Shown one piece after another: positions 1 through 7,046 of a DNA stretch of 39,238 nucleotides. The DNA lies in the NCBI GenBank assembly GCA_903838415.1, contig CAILYI010000171.1, positions 1 to 39,238 of the forward strand, written 5' to 3'. Position 1 is the stretch's first letter. Every line of letters begins with the position of its first letter. The notes beneath the pieces were generated by a model. The model was not told the DNA's origin. It searched no databases and saw nothing but the letters and a program-made list of their open reading frames with translations. The position numbers and the translations under genes are program-made. This DNA is from an uncultured Anaerolineae bacterium. GTDB taxonomy: Bacteria; Chloroflexota; Anaerolineae; Anaerolineales; Villigracilaceae.

Positions 1-440
1 GCCCGATCTTCGGGCTTGGTCAATAATTCTTCGGGTTTGGCGCCCTGCCCGGAGGCCAGGCTTTCCAACCACCCGAAAGCGTCATCTTGTTCAGATTCGC
101 TCGTGCCGGGGTCTGAAATCAGCGACGACAGCTCGGATGGCGGAGTTTCCACCTCGCTCAACCAATCAGGTGCCTTGTCAGCCCGATCTTCGGGCTTGGT
201 CAATAATTCTTCGGGTTTGGCGCCCTGCCCGGAGGCCAGGCTTTCCAACCACCCGAAAGCGTCATCTTGTTCAGATTCGCTCGTGCCGGGGCCGGAAATT
301 AGCGACGAAAGTTCGGCGGATGGGGCTCCCATCTCGCTCAGCCAATCTGGCGTTTTTTCCGCTTGCTCTTCGGGCTTAGCATCCTGCCCGGACGCCTGGC
401 TTTCCAGCCACCCAAAGGCATCATCTTGCCTGGATTCGGC
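1..440 (-). repeat. 180-bp tandem repeat inside the TPR gene tail
   Basis: Bases 1-111 recur without a difference at 181-291, and the remainder of the 180-bp unit (112-180 against 292-360) is similar but diverged. A third, more degenerate copy starts near 361. The unit equals 60 codons, so the reading frame is kept. Each unit encodes one P-D-W-L-S-E and one G-W-L-E-S motif. The exact identity of the first 111 bases suggests recent duplication or gene conversion. The array may continue beyond the left edge. Confidence 0.9.
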
Positions 441-2339
441 CGCTCCGGGAATGAATTCCACCGGTTCATCGGGCTTCACACCTTGTTTTTCGGTCAGACC
501 GTCCAACCATTTCAGGGATTCGTCCAATTCGGCGTCACTGGCATCTGAGCCTGTCTCCAAGCTGGAAAGCGGCTGCTCACCGGCAGACTCAGCAGATAGA
601 TCAGTCAACCAATCGACTGCGGGCACAGGTTGAGTGGGGACATCCGACTTGGGGGTTGAAAGATCGCCCAACCAATCGGGAATTCCGACATCTGAGAATT
701 GTTTAGCGTCAGCCTTCGTAGCAGATTCAGAGGCTGCCAGTCCACTTAGCCAATCAGGGACTTTTTCGGCTGCAGGTTGAGAATCAAGCTCAGGTTTTTC
801 AGCGACAGGTTCCTCGCTGATCCAATCCGTAGTTTTTTCGTTAGCTGGCAAGTCTGGAATAGGCAGAGAAAGTTCATCTGCTCCCAAATCATTCAGCCAA
901 TCGGGGATTTCTTGGATTTCAGCTTCAGGTTGTTCTGCCACAGGTTGTGAGACAACGGGCGCGACCGCCTGCACTTCTTCATTCAACCAATCAGGCAAAG
1001 GCTCACTATCCAAGGTCTCAAGCTGATCAGCGGGTTGCTCTTCTTGCGGAGGAGGCTGCTCGTTCATCCAATCCAGGCTGTTCGCAACGGCAGATTCGGC
1101 AACAAGCGGAAGCGTATCAGAAGCAAACGGTTTCGACCAAACCTGGTCATCCTCCACAGCAGGTTCTGGGGCTGGAATTATTTCAGGTGCAACGGGCTCC
1201 ACCACAGCTGCGGGTTGTTGCTCAGGCTCTCCAAGCGGAGCTCCCAGTCCTTCCAGCCAATCGAAATCAGCTTCATCGTCAACAACGGGAATCTGCGATT
1301 CGGCGGCGGCTGTTCCAGCACCTGGAGGCGCCATGGCTTTCAACCAATCGGGAATTTCAGCAGCGGCCAGTCCATCATCAGCGGCGAGAGGCGCGGATTC
1401 GGACTCGTCAAAATTGACCGGGCCATCCTTGAACTCCCCATTTGACGGTCCCCAACCAGATTGCTGCAACCAGTCAGGGATTTCTCCTACCGGGGTTGCC
1501 ACTGCAGCAGGTTGTGAAGATTCAGCGGATACTGGCGTGTTCCAGTTTTCATCTGACTGAGAATCAGGCTCATAATCAAGCCGATCCACCATCACGGCAT
1601 TATCGGGAATATTTTCAGTATCAAAAACGGAGCCGGTCGCCACGGACGTGTAAGGATCCAAAGACTGCAGGCGGCGCTTATACTGATCCACACTCTGCGC
1701 CATGCTCGTTCCCGGCAGCATTTCCACCAGAATCCGGTTACCATCCAGGCTGTAAGGATAATGTTTAAGCAGGTCGATGCAGGCTTCCGTGGCTTCGATC
1801 TTCATCCCGGCGCGGAAAAAAGCTCGCGCCAGCAGGTTTTTCATATCGTTACGGGTTTCATCTTCAGCCAGCACCGCTTTAATCTCAACAATGGCTTGGG
1901 CGAACTGCCCACCCCTGGTATACATTTGCGCCAGCGCGCCGCGCGTCAGGCGGATCTTGGGCGGTTCCAGCCCATCACGGCGGCCATACAAGCGCTTCAG
2001 CTCACCCTGTACCCCGCCATTCGACGCGTTAACATCAAAGGCGCGCTCCATGTGCCAGATGGCTCCCTCGAGGTCTTTTTGCTCGTCGCGGATGATGCTC
2101 ATCCCCAAATGAGAGACGAAATCATCCGGCGCGGCCAGTAAAACCCGCAGGAAGATATCTGCCGCATCAGCATAGCGGCGCGCTTCCAGGTAAGCCTTCC
2201 CCAGCAAACGGTAGGTATCCAAATGCTTGGGATAGCTCTTGAGGATGTGCTGACAGTGAGCTACAGCCTCGTCGATATGGCCCTGATCGATCAGGGTTTC
2301 GATTTCACGGTTATAAACGCGCAGGGCAACTTTACTCAT
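1..2339 (-). CDS. TPR protein with repetitive PDWL-motif acidic tail (C-terminus beyond window)
   Basis: Reading from ATG at 2339 the frame stays open to the left edge, giving about 779 residues without a stop. Residues 1 to about 210 look like tetratricopeptide repeats (helical pairs with the typical A-x-x-x-G-x-x-x-x-A spacing, such as 'LLGKAYLEARRYADAADIF'), a fold used for protein-protein contact. From about residue 240 the chain becomes Pro/Glu/Ala/Ser-rich and probably disordered. It carries about 16 tryptophan motifs of the type P-D-W-L, G-W-L-E or D-W-L. The last visible 120 residues are nearly identical 60-residue units. A GGAG sits 8 bases before the start. Catalytic function is not apparent; a scaffold or binding role is inferred. 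Confidence 0.85.
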   Translation of the reverse strand, partial: MSKVALRVYNREIETLIDQGHIDEAVAHCQHILKSYPKHLDTYRLLGKAYLEARRYADAADIFLRVLLAAPDDFVSHLGMSIIRDEQKDLEGAIWHMERAFDVNASNGGVQGELKRLYGRRDGLEPPKIRLTRGALAQMYTRGGQFAQAIVEIKAVLAEDETRNDMKNLLARAFFRAGMKIEATEACIDLLKHYPYSLDGNRILVEMLPGTSMAQSVDQYKRRLQSLDPYTSVATGSVFDTENIPDNAVMVDRLDYEPDSQSDENWNTPVSAESSQPAAVATPVGEIPDWLQQSGWGPSNGEFKDGPVNFDESESAPLAADDGLAAAEIPDWLKAMAPPGAGTAAAESQIPVVDDEADFDWLEGLGAPLGEPEQQPAAVVEPVAPEIIPAPEPAVEDDQVWSKPFASDTLPLVAESAVANSLDWMNEQPPPQEEQPADQLETLDSEPLPDWLNEEVQAVAPVVSQPVAEQPEAEIQEIPDWLNDLGADELSLPIPDLPANEKTTDWISEEPVAEKPELDSQPAAEKVPDWLSGLAASESATKADAKQFSDVGIPDWLGDLSTPKSDVPTQPVPAVDWLTDLSAESAGEQPLSSLETGSDASDAELDESLKWLDGLTEKQGVKPDEPVEFIPGAAESRQDDAFGWLESQASGQDAKPEEQAEKTPDWLSEMGAPSAELSSLISGPGTSESEQDDAFGWLESLASGQGAKPEELLTKPEDRADKAPDWLSEVETPPSELSSLISDPGTSESEQDDAFGWLESLASGQGAKPEELLTKPEDR

Positions 2340-2395
2340 CGGCGGACTCCAACTTTAAGTATGCACCAAACCTTAATAAAAGGCAAGATATTTCT

Positions 2396-3691
2396 TTAAT
2401 TATAGAACAAAGGTAAGGGATTAACGGCTTCTTGACTGAACAAATGCGCCATTAACACCGTTTCTTTGGCATTTTTCAACTTTCCGGCATCGTTAGCATG
2501 GACAATAAACAACGCTTCCCCGGCTTGCACGTACTCACCAATCTTGTGCAAAATCTCAAAACCAACCGCATGCTCAATTGGATCGCCTTTCCTGGCGCGG
2601 CCAGCCCCCAAATCCACCGAGGCTTCACCAATCAGGCGGGCATGAACCTGGGAAAGGAAGCCGGATTCTGGCGAGGGAACTGTCTCCACAAAACGGGCTT
2701 TTTCCAGGCTTTCGGGGGAATCAATGCGCGAAACATCCCCACCCTGAGCCACCACCAGCTGCCGAAACTTCTCAAACGCGGACCCATTTTCCACAGCCGC
2801 ATCAGCCAGTTTGCGCGCTGATGCGAGATCAACGGCGCGGCCGCCCAGCACCAGCATGTGCGCGCAGGCCACCAGGCAATGCTCGCGGAAATCTGCCGGA
2901 CCGCCACCATGCAGCACATCAATGGCTTCCTTCACTTCCAGGACATTCCCAACCGCAAAACCGAGCGGCTGATTCATGTCGGAAAGCAAGGTTTTGACTT
3001 TGCGCCCAGCCAATTCACCGATGGCGGTCATGGTATCTGCCAGTTGACGGGCTTCTTCGAGGGTCTGCATGAACGCGCCCAGGCCCGTTTTGACATCCAG
3101 CACAATGGCGCTGGCCCCGGCGGCGATTTTCTTGCTCATAATGGATGAAGCAATCAGCGGGATCGACTGCACGGTGCCGGTGACATCGCGCAGGGCGTAG
3201 AACTTGCCATCCGCAGGCGCCAGATCGAGCGACTGCCCCGTCAACACAATGCCGATTTCCTTCAACTGCTTCTTGAATTCATCCGTGCTCAAATCGACGC
3301 GATAACCGGGAATGGATTCGAGCTTGTCGAGGGTGCCGCCGCTGAATCCCAATCCGCGCCCGGACATTTTTCCGCAGGGCAGGCCGCAGGCCGCCACGAT
3401 GGGCAATACCGCCAAAGTGGTTTTATCCCCCACCCCACCGGTGGAATGTTTATCGACCGCCACATCCACAATCCCGGATAAATCCAAAATCTGACCGGAA
3501 TGCGCCATTGAAAGCGTGAGATCGGTGGTTTCACGGGAGGTCATACCGTTCAACAGCACGGCCATTGCCCAAGCAGAAGCCTGATAATCTGTAATTTCAT
3601 TCCGCGTATAACCCTGGACGAAGAAATCAATTTCTTCGCGGCTTAATTCGCCCCTATCACGTTTCTTAATGATGATGTCGACTGCGCGCAT
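2396..3691 (-). CDS. deoA: pyrimidine-nucleoside (thymidine) phosphorylase
   Basis: Cytosolic salvage enzyme that cleaves thymidine, deoxyuridine or uridine with phosphate to a free base and (deoxy)ribose-1-phosphate. The 431-residue length is typical of the family. The phosphate-binding signature K-H-S-T-G-G-V-G-D-K lies at residues 81-90, followed by the conserved K-M-S-G-R-G and S-G-G-T-L-D-K-L-E segments. The start is supported by AGGAG five bases upstream of ATG. Whether it is strictly thymidine-specific (DeoA) or a broad pyrimidine enzyme (Pdp) cannot be told from sequence inspection. A uracil phosphoribosyltransferase gene elsewhere in the window could use the uracil released. Confidence 0.93.
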   Translation of the reverse strand: MRAVDIIIKKRDRGELSREEIDFFVQGYTRNEITDYQASAWAMAVLLNGMTSRETTDLTLSMAHSGQILDLSGIVDVAVDKHSTGGVGDKTTLAVLPIVAACGLPCGKMSGRGLGFSGGTLDKLESIPGYRVDLSTDEFKKQLKEIGIVLTGQSLDLAPADGKFYALRDVTGTVQSIPLIASSIMSKKIAAGASAIVLDVKTGLGAFMQTLEEARQLADTMTAIGELAGRKVKTLLSDMNQPLGFAVGNVLEVKEAIDVLHGGGPADFREHCLVACAHMLVLGGRAVDLASARKLADAAVENGSAFEKFRQLVVAQGGDVSRIDSPESLEKARFVETVPSPESGFLSQVHARLIGEASVDLGAGRARKGDPIEHAVGFEILHKIGEYVQAGEALFIVHANDAGKLKNAKETVLMAHLFSQEAVNPLPLFYN

Positions 3692-3745
3692 TGAGTCTCC
3701 TGAGAATAATAGTTCTATTTTATCTTAAAAATTGTTTCACGAAAC

Positions 3746-3775
3746 AAATAAGGGCGGGTAATCCCGCCCTTATTT
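3746..3775 (-). terminator. intrinsic terminator after the S51-like gene
   Basis: A 13-bp perfect stem (3746-3758 with 3763-3775) with a four-base loop. The stem is GC-rich in the middle and A/T-rich at its base, so on the minus strand it ends in TTATTTGTTT. It begins at the last base of the TGA stop codon of the upstream gene and separates that operon from deoA. Confidence 0.85.
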
Positions 3776-4818
3776 CAGCTTTTGATAAATTTTGGTCCTT
3801 CGGGAGTGTCCTGCACTATCCACCCGAGGGCTGTAATCTGGCGGCGGTAATCGTCAGATGCGGCCCAATCTTTGCGGGTGCGGGCATCCTGACGGGCCTG
3901 GGCCAGCGCCAACACTTCAGGCGGAGGGGCTTCATCCATAACGGAAGCCAGCGCCGGGGCGTTATGGACCAGATCCCAAACCGCCGAGGGAATGTCAGCG
4001 CCAAGCGGATCCGGTTCGAGCAGCGGCCCGATTTCTATCAGGGGGAAGCTGGTTTCGGATGGATAAATGCGCGGGTTGCACTCGCGCACCAGCGAAACCG
4101 AACTGACGCCGACGACCTGGCATTTGCGGTTGGCAAAGTCCATAATCAGGCCAGTATGTTCGTCGAGGCCAACGACAGTATGGTCGGCGGGAAGTTGGGC
4201 GCACCACTGGCTGAAGCGTTCCATGCCCACGAAGCAGCGGCTGGTGTCCACGTCAGCGCCGCCATCGGTGTTGTTCCAGTGCGGAACGAAGGAAAGCGGT
4301 GTGGCGAAGCTTTCAAAAAAGCCCAGGCCAGGAACGGTCTGGATATCGAGCCCGACCTTATAGGTTTCGTAAACCGGCAGGCCAAACGCGCCAACGGAGA
4401 TGGTGGCGGCGCTGGAGAAGATCAGCGTGGCGCCCAGGCGGTGCCGTGCGCGGATAATGTCCCAGGCCAGGCTGCCCTGCAGCTGGCGGATGGCGTAGGT
4501 GGGGCTGCCGGGGCCCATGAAAATCAGGTTGGCATGCAGCAGTGGCGCACAGATTTCGGGGTCGGCGGGGCTGAAAGGGGAGTTTTTCTTACGGGCCGGG
4601 ATGACGTCGATCTGGGGTTTGTAATTGGCGAGACGGGTTTTGAGAAAATCTGCCACGCGCCCAGCCACCTGCGCCGAATTCAACTCGAACCCGGCGGGAG
4701 TCTCCATAATGGCGATGCGAACCGGCGCGGGAAGTTGGCGCGCCAGTTGTTCAAAGATGCGGCCTCCGGCCAGCGAGGTTTCCCCCGAGCCGAGAAAGGC
4801 AATGTTTCCTAAGGTCAT
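3775..4818 (-). CDS. peptidase S51 / GATase1-like protein fused to a cysteinyl-tRNA synthetase C-terminal tail
   Basis: 347 residues in two parts. Residues 1 to about 290 resemble the S51 (cyanophycinase/peptidase E) fold: an N-terminal strand 'IAFLGSGETS', an M-G-P-G-S-P-T turn near 101-107, a degenerate nucleophile elbow F-S-S-A-A at 134-138 (family norm G-x-S-A-G) and V-G-L-D-E-H-T matching the G-x-D-E-x-T motif of cyanophycinases. Residues from about 301 to 347 closely resemble the last helices of bacterial CysRS: A-x-A-R-Q-D-A-R-x-x-K-D-W-A-x-S-D followed by L-G-W-I-V-Q-D-T-P-E-G. The substrate is unknown. The substituted elbow leaves activity uncertain. It is the last gene of the operon and ends at a terminator. 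Confidence 0.75.
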   Translation of the reverse strand: MTLGNIAFLGSGETSLAGGRIFEQLARQLPAPVRIAIMETPAGFELNSAQVAGRVADFLKTRLANYKPQIDVIPARKKNSPFSPADPEICAPLLHANLIFMGPGSPTYAIRQLQGSLAWDIIRARHRLGATLIFSSAATISVGAFGLPVYETYKVGLDIQTVPGLGFFESFATPLSFVPHWNNTDGGADVDTSRCFVGMERFSQWCAQLPADHTVVGLDEHTGLIMDFANRKCQVVGVSSVSLVRECNPRIYPSETSFPLIEIGPLLEPDPLGADIPSAVWDLVHNAPALASVMDEAPPPEVLALAQARQDARTRKDWAASDDYRRQITALGWIVQDTPEGPKFIKS

Positions 4819-4858
4819 GTGTTTACCTGCAAAGAAAGTCCAATAAGATGATGCGATT

Positions 4859-5323
4859 TCAGGATGTCTCGTTCATTTTGTTCAGCATGCTTAATAACAG
4901 GCTATTCTCTGGAATATCTGACATCGAATCGCTGTAGTGTTGGTAACGGATCTGGCCTTGTTTGTCGATCAGCAGCAGCGCGGGAACACGCCCGAGCTTG
5001 AAAATATTCCATTCCTGGCCATAAACATTGGCAATGATGTGTTTTGGGTCAGGGATGCCGATGTAGGTCAATCGTTCGGACTCCCAATAGCGTTGAAATG
5101 CTTTGGGACCGTCAGGACCGATCGCAATAATCACCGCGTCACGCGCGGTAAAGGCGGCCATTTCGTCACGCAAGCGCGCGAGATGGGCGCGGCAATACGG
5201 TCACATAAAGCCGCGGAGGAAGACCAGGACGACGTTTTTCTGGCCTACGAACTGGCTCAGGCGGACGGTATCGCCATTTAAATCGGCGAGTTCAAATTCC
5301 GGAGCGATGGCAAATCCTTTCAT
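4859..5323 (-). CDS. peroxiredoxin-like redox protein, putative selenoprotein (in-frame TGA at peroxidatic Cys)
   Basis: The frame from ATG at 5323 (overlapping the previous stop as ATGA) reads 40 residues, meets TGA at 5203-5201, then continues 113 residues in the same frame to TGA at 4861-4859. The full product would be 154 residues with a thioredoxin fold. The text before the TGA (V-V-L-V-F-L-R-G-F-M) and after it (P-Y-C-R-A-H-L-A-R-L-R-D-E-M) is the AhpC/TSA active-site region, normally R-G-F-W-C-P-Y-C. The TGA therefore replaces the peroxidatic cysteine, giving U-P-Y-C. Both sides keep clean coding character, which argues against decay. Selenocysteine insertion is inferred. A nonsense mutation is the alternative; the next start would be Met at 5173, without the active site. 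Confidence 0.75.
5157..5188 (-). promoter_or_regulatory. possible SECIS-like hairpin downstream of the in-frame TGA
   Basis: On the mRNA, bases 16-47 counted from the U of UGA can fold. The outer stem is GCC-(C)-AU with AU-GGC, then comes an internal loop, then CGCG with CGUG closing a CUUG loop. The apical loop lies about 27 bases after the UGA, inside the range usual for bacterial SECIS elements. The stem is imperfect and folding was done by eye. Opening one more pair gives a loop that begins with G, a usual requirement. Confidence 0.35.
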
Positions 5324-6300
5324 GGCTTCATTCCTTTCAGGAAGTCTTGCACGGCTTGCATAAATTCAGCGGGTTTTTCTTCGTGCGGCAAATGCCCGGC
5401 ATTTTGGATGACGGCCAGCTGCGCGCCAGGGATGTCTTTGGCCAGCTGCAGGCTTTGTTCGGTTGGGACGATGCGATCGTCGTCACCGGTAATGACCAGT
5501 ACCGGGAGTTTCAATTCGGCTAGGCGTTCGGGCAAGTTGAGCGGATGGCTGGCTTTGGTCAGTTCCCACAGGGCACGATCCCAGTTGGCGGCGCGCAGCG
5601 GTTTGTGGTATCCGTCCAGGACTTCCGCGCTGACCAGGGCCGGATCGTGATAGGCGGTGCGAATAAAGTCGTCGCCCTGGGCTTTGAGCTGGCGTGCGAC
5701 CAACGGCCCAAGATGATCCATTTGCGGGGTATGGAATAGTGGACTCACCCAAGCCGGGGATCCGCCACCGGCATAGATGGCGGCATCGACCAGGATGAGG
5801 CCTGATACTCGTTCCGGGTGGGCCAGCGCGGTGGCGACGGAAACCGTCCCACCGGCTGAGTTGCCCACCAGCCAGGCTTTTTCCACGCCGAGAGAATCCA
5901 TCAGGGCGATGACCAGCGCCACCTGTGCTTCGGGGCTGTACGGGCTGTCACCCTGCCAGGTCAGCAGGCGCGACGTCAGCCCGAAAGCCGGACGATCGAA
6001 GGCGATGACCCGCCCCAGCGTGGAGAAGGGCGTCATGACTTCGCTCCACGAAAAGACCGAGGCGCCGAATCCGTGCAGCAGGATGAAGGTCGTCTCACCC
6101 TGGCCCATTTCCTTGTAATGAACGGTCAGCCCGTTGACATCGATAAACCGGCTGTCAGGTTCGGCCAGTTCCTTTTCGCTGACGCTATCGGCCAGCGGCG
6201 GGACAGGGACCAGAAAAGGCCCGACCAGCACGGCCAGCAGGAGGAAAACGAGCAATCCCAGGAGAATTTTTTGCCAGGTTTTCATGGAACGCTCACTCAT
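5320..6300 (-). CDS. membrane-anchored alpha/beta hydrolase
   Basis: 326 residues. One N-terminal hydrophobic segment (about 11-34) without a clear cleavage site suggests a membrane-anchored extracytoplasmic enzyme. The hydrolase fold follows: oxyanion-hole H-G-F-G-A (76-80), nucleophile elbow G-N-S-A-G-G with Ser148, an acid in T-G-D-D-D-R (about 273-275) and His303 in N-A-G-H-L-P-H. The catalytic triad is complete. The substrate (ester, epoxide, haloalkane or C-C bond) cannot be told. Start ATG overlaps the stop of the upstream hydrolase as ATGA, and its own stop overlaps the start of the peroxiredoxin-like gene in the same way, so the three are translationally coupled. Confidence 0.85.
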   Translation of the reverse strand: MSERSMKTWQKILLGLLVFLLLAVLVGPFLVPVPPLADSVSEKELAEPDSRFIDVNGLTVHYKEMGQGETTFILLHGFGASVFSWSEVMTPFSTLGRVIAFDRPAFGLTSRLLTWQGDSPYSPEAQVALVIALMDSLGVEKAWLVGNSAGGTVSVATALAHPERVSGLILVDAAIYAGGGSPAWVSPLFHTPQMDHLGPLVARQLKAQGDDFIRTAYHDPALVSAEVLDGYHKPLRAANWDRALWELTKASHPLNLPERLAELKLPVLVITGDDDRIVPTEQSLQLAKDIPGAQLAVIQNAGHLPHEEKPAEFMQAVQDFLKGMKP

Positions 6301-7040
6301 GGCTGGAAGGAACGGAGAAACTCAACAGTGGCGCGCGTGGTCTGCGCCCATTGTGTTTCGGCGGAGATGCTGGCAAGCAGATCGCCGGGCTGGGGGCCGT
6401 AATCGGCAAACTGGCCATGATTGGCGCCCTCGATCACCACGAATTGCGTATCGGCGGGCTGGAAGGCTTTGTACTGCTCGATTTTTGCGCCGTGGTCGAG
6501 ACCGCCATCCTGGGTGCCGTAGATGGAGAGCATCTTGATGCCAGAGTTTTTCAGGCTGTCATCAGCGGGATACGAGGCCCAGAAAACGATGCCCTTGATT
6601 TCGGGATGATTTTTCGCGAAAATGGCGCTGGCCACGCCGCCCAGGGAATGCCCGCCGGTGATCCAGGTCTGGATTTGGGGGAAATCTGCCAGGACGGGCG
6701 CGCCCGCTTCCGTGTCGAAAAAGGCCAGATTGAGCCGCACCGGCACGAGCGCGACGAGATAGCCTTCGGCAGCAATCTGGTGCAGGATCGGGGCGTAGGC
6801 GCGATATTCGACGTGCCCGCCGGGGTAGAAGATGAAGCCAGTGCTGGGCGTCTGACCAGAGGGGGCAAAGGTGATGTATTTGCCGGTATTCGTGACGGTG
6901 ACTTGCGCATCCGATTGGAGCGCGGCGAGGGCGGCTTCACGCGGCTGGCTGGGGGTCTCGGCCCAGAGCACAAATCCGGCGCTGACGAGCAGCAGGAGCG
7001 CCAGTAGGCCCAGGCCAATCCATTTGAGAGCTTTTTTCAT
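6297..7040 (-). CDS. alpha/beta hydrolase with N-terminal signal anchor
   Basis: 247 residues. Hydrophobic N-terminus 'IGLGLLALLLLVSAGFVLW' acts as a signal or anchor. The hydrolase core has F-Y-P-G-G (71-75, oxyanion region), elbow G-G-H-S-L-G-G with Ser132, a probable Asp178 in Y-G-T-Q-D-G-G and His208 in G-A-N-H-G-Q-F. The arrangement resembles the 'alpha/beta hydrolase 5' type, a dienelactone-hydrolase-like group. It starts six bases after the uracil-DNA glycosylase stop and ends in an ATGA overlap with a second, differently built hydrolase. The two are not close paralogues. Substrate unknown. Confidence 0.83.
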   Translation of the reverse strand: MKKALKWIGLGLLALLLLVSAGFVLWAETPSQPREAALAALQSDAQVTVTNTGKYITFAPSGQTPSTGFIFYPGGHVEYRAYAPILHQIAAEGYLVALVPVRLNLAFFDTEAGAPVLADFPQIQTWITGGHSLGGVASAIFAKNHPEIKGIVFWASYPADDSLKNSGIKMLSIYGTQDGGLDHGAKIEQYKAFQPADTQFVVIEGANHGQFADYGPQPGDLLASISAETQWAQTTRATVEFLRSFQP

Positions 7041-7046
7041 GATTCT

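Noticed and set aside
3732..3747. Palindrome TTGTTTCACGAAACAA resembling the chromosomal parS site
   Set aside because: parS has TGTTTCACGTGAAACA; two central bases are missing here, which should destroy ParB half-site spacing, and no parAB or origin genes are near.
3691..4812. Long plus-strand reading frame (about 373 codons) opposite the S51-like gene
   Set aside because: Mirror image of the real gene; no ribosome-binding site and no recognisable domain.
5201..5203. Genome-wide reassignment of TGA as a sense codon to explain the interrupted peroxiredoxin gene
   Set aside because: TGA is used as a normal stop elsewhere in the window, for example at the ends of mazG, the S51-like gene and the alpha/beta hydrolases.
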